Positions 17,846 through 27,706 are shown, numbered from the stretch's first letter. The stretch is DNA of 64,000 nucleotides from Limimaricola hongkongensis DSM 17492 (GCF_000600975.2 NZ_KK088649.1:394702-458701), one strand, 5' to 3'. Numbers and translations are program-made. Notes: generated by a model from the letters alone, not told the origin.

Positions 17846-18484
17846 CTAGCGCTCTTGCGCGCCCTTGCCCGCGAGGATCCTGCCGCGAAATCTCTCGATG
17901 CGCGCGATCCGCGTTTCGGGTTTCTTGGCGGAGGCGAGAGCGATCACGTAGCTTTTCCGTCGCCCCGGCGTCAGGTCGGAAAACGCCCCGGCCAGCTCCG
18001 GGTCCGCGTCGATCGCCGCACGCAGCTCCTCGGGCAGCTCCAGATCGTCCTGCACCTTGGGAGGGCGTGTTCCAAGCTCGGCATGGCGCATCGCCTCTGC
18101 CAGATAGGCGCGGATGACCGGCTCCATCCCGGCGACCTCTGCGCTGCTCCGCAATCGGATCATGTCAGGATGGCGGGTGTTCGGCCCGTTGCGCTCGAGC
18201 ACCTTTTCGGGATCGCTCAGAAGCGCCGGGTTGAAGAAGCCGAGCCGGATTTCCGCGCGCAGCGCCCCGAGAAGCGCGATGTTGCGACCGGCATGCATGT
18301 AGCACGGATGCGCCCATTTCACGGTTTCGACCAACCCCATGTCGAGACAGATCCGACGCAAGTCGCGCAACCCCGCCTGCCATCGCAGGGCCGCGCAATC
18401 GGGCGTGTCGAAGCGGGCGCAGCGTCCGCACCCCTTGGAAAAGAAGTCCTCGATATCGGTGATCATCACGGCGCTGGCCCCCAT
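17846..18484 (-). CDS. YdeI/OmpD-associated (bacteriocin-protection-like) protein
   Basis: 212 residues in two parts. The N-terminal DUF1801-like part has VETVKWAHPCYMHAGRNIALLGALRAEIRLGFFNPALL. The C-terminal OmdA/YdeI part has ELPEELRAAIDADPELAGAFSDLTPGRRKSYVIALASAKKPETRIARIERFRGRILAG, which is the diagnostic YdeI tail. The molecular role of the family is unclear. Start is uncertain: ATG 18484 or the in-frame ATG at 18466; neither has a strong ribosome site. It lies 54 bases past aroC on the same strand. Confidence 0.8.
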   Translation of the reverse strand: MGASAVMITDIEDFFSKGCGRCARFDTPDCAALRWQAGLRDLRRICLDMGLVETVKWAHPCYMHAGRNIALLGALRAEIRLGFFNPALLSDPEKVLERNGPNTRHPDMIRLRSSAEVAGMEPVIRAYLAEAMRHAELGTRPPKVQDDLELPEELRAAIDADPELAGAFSDLTPGRRKSYVIALASAKKPETRIARIERFRGRILAGKGAQER

Positions 18485-18538
18485 GCGGCACGCCCCGAGC
18501 CTAGCAGCTTGGTGGCGCGGGGCCAGCGGCGCGACGCC

Positions 18539-19639
18539 TCAGCCGATGGTGCCGCGCTTGCTCCCGGTCTGGCCGCGGTCGAGCAGGTAATGGTCGAGCA
18601 GCACGCAGGCCATCATCGCCTCGGCCACCGGCACCGCGCGGATGCCGACGCAAGGATCGTGGCGGCCCTTGGTGACCACCTCGGTCGCGCTGCCGTCGAG
18701 CTTGATCGAGCGGCGGGGTAACAGGATCGAGGAGGTCGGCTTCACCGCGAAGCGCAGCACCACATCCTGCCCCGAGCTGATCCCGCCCAAGACCCCGCCC
18801 GCGTGGTTCGAGCCGTATTCCGGCCCGTTCGGCCCCATGAAGATCTCGTCGGCATTGTCGCGGCCCGTCAGCGCCGCCGCCGCCATGCCCTCGCCGATCT
18901 CGACGCCCTTCACGGCGTTGATCGACATCATCGCCGCCGCGAGATCGGTGTCGAGCTTGCCGTAGACCGGCGCGCCGAGGCCCGCGGGCACGCCCGAGGC
19001 CGTGACCTCGATCATCGCGCCGACGGAGTTGTGATCCTTGCGCAGCGCGTCGAGATAATCGGACCATTCGGCGGCGGCGGTCGCGTCCGGGCACCAGAAG
19101 TCGTTGCGCGCGACCTCGTCCATGTTGATCCGGGTGCGGTCGATCTTCTTCTCACCCATCTGCACCATGTAACCGGTGATCTTCAGATCCGGCAGCAGCG
19201 CGGAGAGCGCCGCGCGCGCCACGCCGCCCGCCGCGACACGCGCCGCCGTCTCGCGTGCGCTCGACCGGCCGCCGCCGCGATAATCGCGCAGACCGTATTT
19301 CAGGTGGTAGGCGATGTCGGCATGGCCGGGGCGGAAGGTTTCGGCGATGTCGCCGTAATCCTTGGAGCGCTGGTCGGTGTTGCGGATCATCAGCTGGATC
19401 GGCGTGCCGGTCGATCTGCCCTCGAACACGCCCGACAGGATCTCCACCGCGTCGGGCTCGCGCCTTTGCGTGGTGTGCTTGTTCTGTCCGGGGCGGCGCT
19501 TGTCGAGCCAGACCTGCAGGGCCTCCTCGGTGATCTCCACCCCCGGCGGGCAGCCATCGACCGTGGCGCCGAGCGCGGGCCCGTGGCTTTCGCCCCATGT
19601 GGTGACGCGGAACAGGTGGCCGAAGCTGTTGAGGGACAT
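18539..19639 (-). CDS. aroC: Chorismate synthase
   Basis: 366 residues, the bifunctional-length bacterial enzyme that converts EPSP to chorismate with reduced FMN, the last step of the shikimate pathway. Signatures are [24 protein letters not shown] at the N-terminus (including the catalytic His of GESHG), [19 protein letters not shown] (about 123-141) and [17 protein letters not shown] near the C-terminus. ATG at 19639 has AAGGAGA upstream. It is divergent from the TPP riboswitch/thi operon, with about 100 bases between. Confidence 0.96.
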   Translation of the reverse strand: MSLNSFGHLFRVTTWGESHGPALGATVDGCPPGVEITEEALQVWLDKRRPGQNKHTTQRREPDAVEILSGVFEGRSTGTPIQLMIRNTDQRSKDYGDIAETFRPGHADIAYHLKYGLRDYRGGGRSSARETAARVAAGGVARAALSALLPDLKITGYMVQMGEKKIDRTRINMDEVARNDFWCPDATAAAEWSDYLDALRKDHNSVGAMIEVTASGVPAGLGAPVYGKLDTDLAAAMMSINAVKGVEIGEGMAAAALTGRDNADEIFMGPNGPEYGSNHAGGVLGGISSGQDVVLRFAVKPTSSILLPRRSIKLDGSATEVVTKGRHDPCVGIRAVPVAEAMMACVLLDHYLLDRGQTGSKRGTIG

Positions 19640-19738
19640 GGGCGCTCTCCTTGTGGCGGGGCCGGTGTAGCGCGGGGCGCGCGCCGGGGAAAGGGCGGGG
19701 GGCTTGCGCGCGGCCCGCGATGGCGTAGTGTCGCGCCC

Positions 19739-19818
19739 ACCTCGGGGGGCCACTGGCTGAGATGCGCGTCGCGCGGACCCGTTGAACCTGAACCGGATCA
19801 CACCGGCGGAGGGAAGGT
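19739..19818 (+). promoter_or_regulatory. TPP riboswitch (THI element)
   Basis: The conserved TPP-aptamer blocks are in order: closing stem P1 ACCT (19739-19742) with AGGT (19815-19818), CTGAGATG (pyrimidine-binding arm, 19757-19764), then ACCCGTTGAACCTGAACCGG, CACCGGCGGAGGGAAG. It ends about 49 bases before the thiB start and would turn down thiBPQ when TPP is plentiful, most likely at translation since no terminator hairpin with a T-run is seen. The presence upstream of a thiamine ABC transporter supports it strongly. Confidence 0.95.
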
Positions 19819-19866
19819 ACGGGACACATGCTCCTCCTTGCTCTTCGCCCGCATTGGAGGACGACT

Positions 19867-20853
19867 ATGACCCATCGCCTGCCTGCGGGTCTCGCTCTTG
19901 CGCTTCTGGCCAGCCCGGCCCTCGCGCAGGACCGGACCCTCACCGTCTATGCGCCCGATTACTTCGCCTCCGAATGGGGGCCCGGCCCCGTGATCAAGCA
20001 GGTCTTCGAGGAAAACTGCGGTTGCACGCTCGAGTACCAGACCGGCGACCTGCTGCCGCGGCTTTTGCTCGAAGGGACGCGCAGCGAGGCTGATGTCGCG
20101 ATCGGCTTCGATTCGACCGAGATGAAGAAGGCGCGCGAAACCGGGCTGTTCGCCCCGCATGGCGTCGAGACCGCCGATCTCACATTGCCGATCGACTGGC
20201 AGGACGAGGTGTTCCTGCCCTTCGACTGGTCCTATCTCGCCTTTGTCTACGACAACGAGGCACTGAACGACGTGCCGACCAGCTTCGAGGCGCTGGTCAG
20301 CGCGCCCGACGATCTGCGCATCGCGATCCAGGATCCGCGCAGCTCGGTGTCGGGCTTGTCGCTGGTGCTCTGGGCCGATCAGGTGTTCGGCGACGAGGCC
20401 GAGGCCAAATGGGCCGAGCTTGCGCCCAAGATCACCACCGTCACGCCGGGCTGGTCGGAATCCTACGGGCTGTTCACCGAAGGCGAGGTCGACATGGTGC
20501 TGAGCTACACCACCTCGCCTGCCTACCATTCGATCGCGGAGGGCGATCACAGCGTGTCGGCGGCGATCTTCGAGGAAGGGCACTACATGACGATCGAGCT
20601 GGCGGCGCAGCTGGTGGGGACCGATGATTCTGATCTCGCGCAGGAGTTCATGCGCTTCGTGACGAGCCCGGCCTTCCAGTCGCTGATCCCGACCTCGAAC
20701 TGGTCCTATCCGGCGGCGCTGCCCGAAAGCGACTGGCCAGAGGGGTTCCGCGAGATCGCCATGCCCGAAAAGGCGATCTGGCTGCCCGAGGACGCCGCCG
20801 CCGCCAAGCGCGCGCCCGCCATAGAGGCGTGGCGGCAGGGGCTGTCGCAATAG
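19867..20853 (+). CDS. thiB: Thiamine ABC transporter, periplasmic binding protein
   Basis: 328 residues with a Sec signal peptide (MTHRLPAGLALALLASPALAQ). The mature part has the ThiB pattern: LTVYAPDYFASEWGPGPVIKQVFEENCGCTLEYQTGDLL, ADVAIGFDSTEMKKA, FDWSYLAFVYDNE and PGWSESYGLFTEGEVDMVLSYTTSPAYH. It binds thiamine, TMP or TPP in the periplasm and delivers it to ThiPQ. ATG 19867 has GGAGG six bases upstream, which decides against an in-frame ATG at 19828 inside the leader. It is the first gene after the TPP riboswitch. Confidence 0.94.
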   Translation: MTHRLPAGLALALLASPALAQDRTLTVYAPDYFASEWGPGPVIKQVFEENCGCTLEYQTGDLLPRLLLEGTRSEADVAIGFDSTEMKKARETGLFAPHGVETADLTLPIDWQDEVFLPFDWSYLAFVYDNEALNDVPTSFEALVSAPDDLRIAIQDPRSSVSGLSLVLWADQVFGDEAEAKWAELAPKITTVTPGWSESYGLFTEGEVDMVLSYTTSPAYHSIAEGDHSVSAAIFEEGHYMTIELAAQLVGTDDSDLAQEFMRFVTSPAFQSLIPTSNWSYPAALPESDWPEGFREIAMPEKAIWLPEDAAAAKRAPAIEAWRQGLSQ

Positions 20854-20858
20854 TCGCG

Positions 20859-22364
20859 ATGGCACGGTGGCCCGGCGGGATCGCCGCCGGGCTGGTGCTG
20901 GCGCTGACGCTGGGCACGCTCGGCGCGGTGGCGTGGCGCGCGGGCTTCGCGCTGCGGCTCGGCCCTGCGGATCTCTCGGCGATCTGGTTCACCACCTGGC
21001 AGGCGGCGCTGTCGGCGGCTCTTTCGGTGGCCTTCGCCGTGCCGGTGGCGCGCGCGCTGGCGCGGCGGCGCTTTGCCGGGCGCGGCGCGCTGGTGACGCT
21101 TCTGGGCGCGCCTTTCATCCTGCCGGTGATCGTCGCGGTGATCGGGCTGATCGGCGTGTTCGGACGCGGCGGGCTGCTCAACGACGCGCTGGGCCTCGCG
21201 GGGCTCGGCCCGGTGTCGGTCTATGGCTGGCACGGGGTGGTGCTGGCGCATGTCTTCTTCAACCTGCCGCTGGCGGTGCGGCTGATCCTGCAGGGCTGGA
21301 TCGCGATTCCCGCCGAGCGGTTCCGGCTCGCCGCGTCGCTCGGCGCGCCTGTCGGGCGGCTTCTGGAGTGGCCGATGCTGCGCGCCGTGGCGCCCGGCGC
21401 CTTTGCCGTCATCTTCCTGATCTGTCTGACCAGCTTTGCCGTGGCGCTGACGCTTGGCGGCGGGCCGCGCGCCACGACGGTGGAGCTGGCGATCTACCAG
21501 TCGCTGAGGTTCGATTTCGATCTTGGCCGGGCGTCGGTGCTGGCGATGGTGCAGTTCGGCCTGTGCGCCGCCGCCGCGCTGATGGTGCAGGCGGCGGGTG
21601 CGCCGGAGACGCTCGGGGCCGGGCTCGACCGGGTGGTCGAGCGGTTCGAGACGGGCGGCCGCTGGCGCGATGCGGGCGCCGTGGGGCTGGCGGCGCTGTT
21701 TCTCATGGCGCCGCTGGCGATGATCGTGGCGCGCGGCGTGCCTGGGCTGCTCGATCTGCCGGGCGGGCTCTGGGCCGCCGCGCTGCGCTCGGTCTCGGTG
21801 GCGCTGGGGGCGACGGCGTTGACACTTGTGCTGACGCTGGCGCTGGTCTTGCGCGATGGCACATTGGCGCGGCTGTCGGCGCTGTTGCCGCTGGCCGCCT
21901 CCAGTCTCGTCATGGGGACGGGGCTGTTCATCGTGCTGTATCCGCTGGCCTCGCCGCGTGATCTGGCGCTGCCGGTGACGGCGCTGGCCAACGCGGCGAT
22001 GGCATTGCCCTTTGCCGCGCGGGTGCTGGGACCGGCGGTGGCGCAGGCCGAGGCCGCGCATGGGCGCCTTGCGACATCGCTGGGGTTGCGGGGCTGGGCG
22101 CGGCTGCGCTGGCTGATCCTGCCACGCATCCGGCGGCCCATGGGCTTTGCCGCCGGGCTGACGGCGGCGCTGTCGATGGGCGATCTGGGCGTGATCGCGC
22201 TGTTCGCGGGCGATGGCGAGGCAACGCTGCCGCTCCTGATGGTGCGGCTGATGTCGGCCTACCGGATGGAGCAGGCCGCGGGGGTGGCGCTGGTGCTGCT
22301 GGCGCTCAGCCTCGCGCTGTTCTGGATCTTCGACAGGGGAGGGCGCGCCGATGCTGCGGCTTGA
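20859..22364 (+). CDS. thiP: Thiamine ABC transporter, permease
   Basis: 501 residues, a double-length permease with two binding-protein-dependent transport halves. Each half carries an EAA-type loop contacting the ATPase: RFRLAASLGAPVGRLLEWPML in the first and RLATSLGLRGWARLRWLILPRIRRP in the second. About twelve hydrophobic segments are seen. The ATG at 20859 lies 5 bases after thiB; an overlapping in-frame GTG at 20829 is possible. The end overlaps thiQ by 14 bases. Confidence 0.93.
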   Translation: MARWPGGIAAGLVLALTLGTLGAVAWRAGFALRLGPADLSAIWFTTWQAALSAALSVAFAVPVARALARRRFAGRGALVTLLGAPFILPVIVAVIGLIGVFGRGGLLNDALGLAGLGPVSVYGWHGVVLAHVFFNLPLAVRLILQGWIAIPAERFRLAASLGAPVGRLLEWPMLRAVAPGAFAVIFLICLTSFAVALTLGGGPRATTVELAIYQSLRFDFDLGRASVLAMVQFGLCAAAALMVQAAGAPETLGAGLDRVVERFETGGRWRDAGAVGLAALFLMAPLAMIVARGVPGLLDLPGGLWAAALRSVSVALGATALTLVLTLALVLRDGTLARLSALLPLAASSLVMGTGLFIVLYPLASPRDLALPVTALANAAMALPFAARVLGPAVAQAEAAHGRLATSLGLRGWARLRWLILPRIRRPMGFAAGLTAALSMGDLGVIALFAGDGEATLPLLMVRLMSAYRMEQAAGVALVLLALSLALFWIFDRGGRADAAA

Positions 22365-23046
22365 GGGGCTGGAAATCCGGCAGGGCGATTTCGCGCTCGA
22401 TGCCGACTGGGCGCTGGCCGACGGATCGGTCTGCGCCGTCATGGGGCCTTCGGGCGGCGGCAAGTCGACGCTGCTCGCCGCGATCGCGGGGTTTCTCGCG
22501 CCGCGGGCGGGGCGGGTGTCTTGGGACGGGCGCGACCTGACCGCGCTGCCGCCCGCCGCGCGGCCGATCTCGATCCTGTTTCAGGACAACAACCTGTTCC
22601 CGCACCTGACGGTGGAGCGCAATCTCGCGCTCGGGATCGATCCGAAAGGTCGGCTCGACGCGGCGCGGCGACGCGAAATCGAGGCGGTGCTCGACCGGGT
22701 GGGTCTGCACGCCATGGGCGCGCGCAGGCCGGCCGCGCTGTCGGGCGGGCAGCAAAGCCGCGCGGCGCTGGCGCGGGTGCTGTTGATGGACCGGCCCCTC
22801 GTGCTTCTGGACGAGCCCTTTGCCGCGCTGGGGCCGGGGCTCAGGATGGAGATGCTCGACCTCGCGCGCGAGGTGCTGGCGGGGGAGGGGCGGACGCTCA
22901 TGATGGTGAGCCACGCCCCCGAGGACGCCGCGCGCATTGCCAGCGACATCGTCCTGGTGGATGCGGGCCGCGCCGCGGCGCCCGCCCCCGCCGGACCATT
23001 GCTGGAGACCCCGCCGCCCGCGCTCAGGGCCTATCTGGGCCGCTAG
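22351..23046 (+). CDS. thiQ: Thiamine ABC transporter, ATP-binding protein
   Basis: 231 residues, a short ABC ATPase. Walker A GPSGGGKST is at 32-40, the Q-loop is in ILFQDNNLFPHLTVERN (the DNNLF variant is typical of ThiQ), the signature is LSGGQQSRAALAR, and Walker B is VLLDEPFAAL followed by the His switch in VSHAPEDA. It powers ThiP. It overlaps thiP by 14 bases. The operon ends here, followed by dispersed-repeat copy 3 and then the convergent petC. Confidence 0.94.
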   Translation: MLRLEGLEIRQGDFALDADWALADGSVCAVMGPSGGGKSTLLAAIAGFLAPRAGRVSWDGRDLTALPPAARPISILFQDNNLFPHLTVERNLALGIDPKGRLDAARRREIEAVLDRVGLHAMGARRPAALSGGQQSRAALARVLLMDRPLVLLDEPFAALGPGLRMEMLDLAREVLAGEGRTLMMVSHAPEDAARIASDIVLVDAGRAAAPAPAGPLLETPPPALRAYLGR

Positions 23047-23100
23047 GGGCGCCAGTGGGCGCGTTCCGGCCTGTCGGCGCGCGCGTCCCGGGCCGGTCGT

Positions 23101-23171
23101 CATGCGTATTTTCGGAATGGTGAAGAGGGGAGGGCGCGTTTGGCCTTCACCGCTCCTCAAATACGCAGATG
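23101..23171. repeat. Dispersed palindromic element, copy 3 (imperfect pair)
   Basis: The left arm 23101-23125 carries GCGTATTTTCGGAATGGTGA; the right arm 23145-23171 is its diverged inverse. The pair lies between the convergent thiQ and petC genes, next to the petC terminator. Confidence 0.85.
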
Positions 23172-23199
23172 CCGCCGCGCCGGGCCGGAGGGGCGCATG

Positions 23200-23230
23200 A
23201 AAAAAGGGCGCCCCGGTTGGGACGCCCTTT
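23200..23230 (-). terminator. Intrinsic terminator of petABC
   Basis: On the minus strand a GC stem (GGGCGTCCC with GGGGCGCCC, 23206-23227) is followed by six T (23205-23200). It lies 22 bases past the petC stop. Confidence 0.85.
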
Positions 23231-23251
23231 CTCGGTGTCATGGACCGGCGA

Positions 23252-24097
23252 TCACTCGTCGCGCTGGCCATGCTTCACGCGGTGCCAGACCCGCTTGTTG
23301 GTCAGGTAGAGCAGCACGGCGAGCAGGCCGAGAAACAGCACGCCGGTGAAGCCGGCCTGCTTGCGGGCCATCATCTTGGGCTCGGCGGTCCACATCATGA
23401 AGGCGGTCACGTCCTTGGCCTCCTCCTCGATGCTGGTCTCGTGGCCATCCTCGTAGACCACGTCGTCGCCCAGAAGCGGCGGCGGCATGGAGATCCAGGA
23501 GCCGGGCACCTCGTGATGGCCGTGCTCGTCGATGCATTCCTCGGGATAGCCACCGGTGCCGAAGGCGACGTTGTAGTAGCCCGGGAAGTCCTCGGGGGCG
23601 CAGGCAGGCGCCTCTTCGTAGCCGGTCAGCAGCGAAGCGATGTATTCCGGGCCGCCCATGCCCTTGAACAGCTGGTTCATCCCCGAGCCGTAGGGCCCGT
23701 GGAAGCCCGCGCGCGACTTGGCCATCAGCGACAGGTCGGGCGCCTCGGGCAGCGCGCTTTGCGGGAACTTGTCCGCCGGGGTGGCCGGGCGGAAATCGTC
23801 GAGCTCCTCGTCGAAGGTCTCGAACTGCGCGGCATAGGCGCGGACCTGATCCTCGGGCAGGTTGGGGCCGCCCTCGTCCGACAGGGTGCGGTAGGAGACG
23901 TATTGCAGCCCGTGACAGGCGGCGCAGATCTCGGTGTAGACCTGCAGGCCGCGCTGCAGCTGCATTTCGTCGAAGGCCCCGAAGGGGCCCTCGTAGGGGA
24001 AGTCGTAATCGGTGATCTGGACTTCGGTTTCGGCGGCCATGGCGGTGCCGGCGAGGCCCATCGCCGCGGCTGCGGCAAGCGTGACGGTTCTCAGCAT
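23252..24097 (-). CDS. petC: Cytochrome c1 of the bc1 complex
   Basis: 281 residues. It has a Sec signal ([22 protein letters not shown]), the haem c site C58-A-A-C61-H62, the axial Met in [11 protein letters not shown], and one C-terminal membrane anchor ([23 protein letters not shown]). It carries electrons from the Rieske protein to soluble or membrane cytochrome c. The pair of cysteines near ACAPEDFPG and PEECIDE may form the stabilising disulphide known from Rhodobacter c1. It is the last gene of petABC, 14 bases after petB. Confidence 0.96.
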   Translation of the reverse strand: MLRTVTLAAAAAMGLAGTAMAAETEVQITDYDFPYEGPFGAFDEMQLQRGLQVYTEICAACHGLQYVSYRTLSDEGGPNLPEDQVRAYAAQFETFDEELDDFRPATPADKFPQSALPEAPDLSLMAKSRAGFHGPYGSGMNQLFKGMGGPEYIASLLTGYEEAPACAPEDFPGYYNVAFGTGGYPEECIDEHGHHEVPGSWISMPPPLLGDDVVYEDGHETSIEEEAKDVTAFMMWTAEPKMMARKQAGFTGVLFLGLLAVLLYLTNKRVWHRVKHGQRDE

Positions 24098-24111
24098 GTG
24101 TCTTGCCTTTC

Positions 24112-25455
24112 TCACTCGGCCGGCTTGACGGCGGTATGGGTGCCGCCGGTCTTGGGGTCGTAATGCGCGTTGAAGTCGTCTTCGATCGTCGCCGGCATCG
24201 GCAGCGGCTTCTCGATCACGCCCAGAAGCGGCAGGATCACCAGGAAATAGGCGAACCAGTAGGCGGCGCCGATCAGCGAGATGTAGGGATAGATCCCCTC
24301 GGCGGGCATCGCGCCGACCCACATCAGGACGATGAAGTCGACCACCAGCAGGGCGAACCACCACTTGAACATCGGGCGATAGCGGCCCGAGCGGACCGAC
24401 GAGGTGTCGAGCCACGGCGCGAGCGCGATCACCGCGATGGCGCCGAACATGGCGATCACGCCGAAGAACTTCGCGTCGATGATGCCGAAGCTGATCCAGT
24501 TGGCGAACATCACGACCCAGACGTCGGCGGTGAAGGCGCGCAGGATCGCGTAGAAGGGCAGGAAGTACCATTCGGGCACGATATGCGCCGGCGTCGCGAG
24601 CGGGTTCGCCTCGATGTAGTTGTCGGGGTGACCCAGATAGTTCGGCATGAAGCCGACGATCGCGAAGAACACCATCAGGATGATCGCGAGCGCGAACAGG
24701 TCCTTGAGCACGAAATAGGGCCAGAAGGGCAGGGTGTCGCGCTTGGCCTCTTCCTTCGAGCCGCGGCGCACCTCGACCCCGGTGGGGTTGTTGTTGCCGG
24801 TCGAGTGGAAGGCCCAGATGTGCACGATGGTGAGGCCCGCGATGATGAAGGGCATCAGGTAGTGCAGCGAGAAGAAGCGGTTCAGCGCGGGCTGGCCGAC
24901 GGCCGAGGCGCCCAGGAGCCAGGTCTGGATCGCTTCGCCGACGAAGGGCACGGCGCCGAACAGGCCGGTGATCACGGCGGTGCCGTGGAACGACATCTGG
25001 CCCCAGGGCAGCACGTAGCCCATGAAGGCGGAGCCCATCATCAGCAGGTACATCAGGATGCCGATGATCCAGGTCACCTCGCGGGGCGACTTGTACGAGC
25101 CGTAATAGAGGCCGCGGAAGATATGCGCATAGACCGCCACGAAGAACAGCGAGGCGCCATTGGCATGCATGTAGCGCAGCATGAAGCCGCCATTCACGTC
25201 GCGCATGATGTGCTCGACGCTGGCGAAGGCCATGTCGACATGCGGCGTGTAATGCATCACCAGCACGATGCCGGTGACGATCTGCAGCGCCAGCGTGAAG
25301 GTCAGGACGATGCCCCAGATCCACATCCAGTTGAGGTTCTTGGGCGTCGGGATCATCAGCGTGTCATAGAGCAGGCCGAGGACCGGCAGGCGGTTGTTGA
25401 GCCAGCGCTCGCCGCCCGTCTTGGGTTCGTAGTGATCGTGCGGAATACCGGACAT
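24112..25455 (-). CDS. petB: Cytochrome b of the bc1 complex
   Basis: 447 residues with eight membrane helices. Haem ligands are the His pairs in [22 protein letters not shown] and [22 protein letters not shown]. The quinol-oxidation (Qo) site has [10 protein letters not shown] and the PEWY motif ([15 protein letters not shown]). It is the quinone-handling core of bc1 in the inner membrane. The C-terminal extension ([20 protein letters not shown]) is the form seen in Rhodobacterales. Located 11 bases after petA and 14 before petC. Confidence 0.97.
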   Translation of the reverse strand: MSGIPHDHYEPKTGGERWLNNRLPVLGLLYDTLMIPTPKNLNWMWIWGIVLTFTLALQIVTGIVLVMHYTPHVDMAFASVEHIMRDVNGGFMLRYMHANGASLFFVAVYAHIFRGLYYGSYKSPREVTWIIGILMYLLMMGSAFMGYVLPWGQMSFHGTAVITGLFGAVPFVGEAIQTWLLGASAVGQPALNRFFSLHYLMPFIIAGLTIVHIWAFHSTGNNNPTGVEVRRGSKEEAKRDTLPFWPYFVLKDLFALAIILMVFFAIVGFMPNYLGHPDNYIEANPLATPAHIVPEWYFLPFYAILRAFTADVWVVMFANWISFGIIDAKFFGVIAMFGAIAVIALAPWLDTSSVRSGRYRPMFKWWFALLVVDFIVLMWVGAMPAEGIYPYISLIGAAYWFAYFLVILPLLGVIEKPLPMPATIEDDFNAHYDPKTGGTHTAVKPAE

Positions 25456-25466
25456 CAGAGGTCTCC

Positions 25467-26027
25467 TCAGCCGAGCTTGATGGTCGTCTCGTCGACGAAT
25501 TCGGCGACGGGGATGGGCAGGTTGCGCGGCGCGGGGCCTTTGCGGATGCGGCCCGCGGTGTCGTAATGCGACCCGTGGCAGGGGCAGAACCAGCCGCCGA
25601 AATCACCCTGTTCGCCCAAGGGCACGCAGCCCAGATGGGTGCACACGCCCATCTGCACGAGCCAGACGCCCTGTTCGTCGAGCGCGCGGTTCGCGTCGGT
25701 GGCGGGGGCGGCGTCGGCGATGTTCTCGTTCTGCGCGACCGGGTCGGGCAACGAGGCGATGTCGACCCCGCGGGCCTCCTCGATCTCGGCCTCGGTGCGG
25801 GCGCGGATGAAGACCGGCTTGCCCTGCCACAGCACGGTGAGCTGGGTGCCCGGCTGCACGCCCGAGACGTCGACCCGGATCGAGGCGAGGGCCAGCACGT
25901 CGGCCGAGGGGTTCATCTGGTTGACCAGCGGCCAGACGGCGGCGCCGGCCACGACGGCCCCCGCCCCGGCGGTGGCATAGTAGAGAAAATCGCGGCGGGT
26001 GCCCTGATGATCGTCTGCGTGTGACAC
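25467..26027 (-). CDS. petA: Rieske iron-sulfur protein of the bc1 complex
   Basis: 186 residues. The N-terminus carries a twin-arginine-type motif [12 protein letters not shown] followed by a single membrane anchor (residues 16-36). The [2Fe-2S] cluster ligands are C129-T-H131-L-G-C134 and C148-P-C150-H151-G-S-H154, with C134 and C148 (the extra loop cysteines) positioned for the family disulphide. It passes electrons from quinol at the Qo site to cytochrome c1. First gene of petABC; the likely promoter lies in the 26028-26324 interval. Confidence 0.97.
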   Translation of the reverse strand: MSHADDHQGTRRDFLYYATAGAGAVVAGAAVWPLVNQMNPSADVLALASIRVDVSGVQPGTQLTVLWQGKPVFIRARTEAEIEEARGVDIASLPDPVAQNENIADAAPATDANRALDEQGVWLVQMGVCTHLGCVPLGEQGDFGGWFCPCHGSHYDTAGRIRKGPAPRNLPIPVAEFVDETTIKLG

Positions 26028-26222
26028 GGGGGGTGATCTCCGGTATGGCTGGGGCGGCGTCGCCCGGACGGCAAAAGACCGCGGGCCGTGACCCGCTTGG
26101 CGTTTTGGCGCTGTTTAGCCATCAATCCCGCGCCCGTCCAGCGGACAATACCGCGCAGCCGGAGGCATCTAGGACGTGCGGGCCGGTCCGGCAAGGGGGG
26201 GACGCGGCCTGCCGCGTTGCGA

Positions 26223-26254
26223 GGATGTGACAACGCGGATGTGAATTCGCGTTG
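26223..26254. promoter_or_regulatory. Inverted and direct repeats in the petA/beta-barrel divergent interval
   Basis: A 7-bp perfect inverted repeat CAACGCG/CGCGTTG (26231-26237 and 26248-26254) overlaps a direct repeat GGATGTGA at 26223 and 26238 (15-base period). The arrangement resembles an operator. The rest of the roughly 300-base interval (26028-26324) shows no gene; it must hold the petA promoter. Regulatory role is inference. Confidence 0.4.
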
Positions 26255-26324
26255 CGTTGGAGTTTGGCGCTGTCGATCCTAGAATCGGGTGATAATGGCG
26301 CGTGTCTGCCGCTACCCTCTGCCC

Positions 26325-26996
26325 ATGCCTGTCCGAAAGCCCAGCCCGATGTTCCGCCTTGCCGCTCCCCTGCTCATGATCCTTGCCCCCGCCCTCGTCC
26401 ACGCCGAGGTCGAGCTGAGCTTTTACGGCGGGGTGCAGGGCGCGCCACATTCGGGCGTCGAGGTCGACCGGCCCGGCGCCGCGAACGACCGCGATTTCAC
26501 CGCCGGCTGGGAGGGCAATTCCTTTGATGCGCCGCCCTATTACGGCCTGCGCGCGACCTGGTGGCGCGAGGACAATCTCGGTTTCGGCGTCGATCTCAAT
26601 CACGCCAAGGTCTATTCCGACGATTCGACACGCGCCGAGCAGGGTCTCGACACTCTGGAATTCACCGACGGGCTCAACATCCTGACGCTGAACGCCTATC
26701 GCCGCTTTCCCGAGGCCGCCTACGGTCTCACGCCCTATGTCGGCGGCGGTCTGGGCATCGCGGCGCCGCGGGTCGAATACGACGACGGCGAAGGCCGCAC
26801 CGACGAGTACCAGATCACCGGCCCGGCGGTCGCGCTGATGGCCGGGGCGAGCTATGCGGTGACCGACAGCGTGTCGGTGTTCGGCGAGTACAAGGGCACC
26901 TATTCCCAGAACGAGGCCGATCTCGTCGGCGGCGGCACGCTGGAATCGGATATCGTGACCAACGCGCTCAATCTCGGCGTCAGCTTCAACTTCTGA
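26325..26996 (+). CDS. Small outer-membrane beta-barrel protein
   Basis: About 223 residues. A Sec signal (FRLAAPLLMILAPALVHAE) is followed by alternating hydrophobic/polar strands (EVELSFYGGVQG, YYGLRATWW, LNILTLNAYRRF, LTPYVGGGLGIAAP, ALMAGASYAVTDSVSVFGEYKG) and ends LNLGVSFNF with the C-terminal aromatic typical of outer-membrane barrels. The size fits an eight-strand barrel. Similar alphaproteobacterial proteins have been labelled lipid A oxidase (LpxQ-like), but I cannot confirm enzymatic residues. Start uncertain: ATG 26325 or 26349 both leave a signal peptide; an ATG at 26295 is less likely. It is convergent with the GST gene, 3 bases apart. Confidence 0.75.
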   Translation: MPVRKPSPMFRLAAPLLMILAPALVHAEVELSFYGGVQGAPHSGVEVDRPGAANDRDFTAGWEGNSFDAPPYYGLRATWWREDNLGFGVDLNHAKVYSDDSTRAEQGLDTLEFTDGLNILTLNAYRRFPEAAYGLTPYVGGGLGIAAPRVEYDDGEGRTDEYQITGPAVALMAGASYAVTDSVSVFGEYKGTYSQNEADLVGGGTLESDIVTNALNLGVSFNF

Positions 26997-26999
26997 CCC

Positions 27000-27608
27000 T
27001 CAGGGGGCGGGCGGCGCGGTGGCGGTCATGCTGTCGCGCGCCGCGAAGCGTTCGGCCCAGCGTGCCAGCTGCGGCCGTGCCGCGCGCCAATCGCGCCCGC
27101 CATGGCGCAGGTCGAGATAGTCCAGCGCGCAGCCGACCGCGATCTGGCCCATGTCGACATGGCCTTCGAGATGGCTGATCCAGCGCGCCTCGATCGCGTC
27201 GAGCGCCCGCTCGACCTTGCGCCACTGGCCCTCGACCCATGCTTCGGACCGCGCCGCCTCGTCGCGCACCCGGTGCTCCATCACCATGGCGAGCGCGGCG
27301 TCCATGATTCCGTCGGCTGTCGCCTCGAGCGTCAGCACTTCCCAGATCCGGGCCTCGGGATAGAGCCGCCCGCCGGCGCGGGCGTCGAGATAGCGGGTGA
27401 TGACCCGGCTGTCATAAAGCGCGGGGCCGTCATCGCGCACCAGCGCCGGGATCTTGCCCAGCGGGTTGGCGTGCATCACCTCCGCCGGATCGCCCAGCGG
27501 GTTGGTCGCGGCGGCAACCTCCGTCACCTGATCGGCCTGACCGGTTTCATGCAGCACCACCCGGACCTTGCGGGCAAAGGGCGAGGCGGGCGAGGTGAGA
27601 AGTTTCAT
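27000..27608 (-). CDS. Glutathione S-transferase family protein
   Basis: 202 residues. The N-terminal thioredoxin-like domain has MKLLTSPASPFARKVRVVLHETG (Ser-Pro-Phe in place of the catalytic Tyr region, as in many bacterial GSTs), NPLGKIPALVRDDGPALYDSRVITRYLD with the conserved cis-Pro and the glutathione-binding DS. The all-helical C-terminal domain follows (MGQIAVGCALDYLDLRHGG). Substrate unknown. The ATG at 27608 begins directly at the GST beta-strand, and the open frame further upstream comes from repeat copy 4. Confidence 0.88.
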   Translation of the reverse strand: MKLLTSPASPFARKVRVVLHETGQADQVTEVAAATNPLGDPAEVMHANPLGKIPALVRDDGPALYDSRVITRYLDARAGGRLYPEARIWEVLTLEATADGIMDAALAMVMEHRVRDEAARSEAWVEGQWRKVERALDAIEARWISHLEGHVDMGQIAVGCALDYLDLRHGGRDWRAARPQLARWAERFAARDSMTATAPPAP

Positions 27609-27706
27609 GTGGAACACTCCGGCTGATCCGGCGCAGTCAACCAGCGGGCGCGTGGCGGCGCAAGGGCGATGCTTCGAGCCGCGCACCGGCAGAAGCCGGG
27701 GTGTTT

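Noticed and set aside
20706-22463. A 585-codon minus-strand frame over thiP/thiQ
   Set aside because: Antisense shadow; Arg/Gln/His repeats from GC-rich codons.
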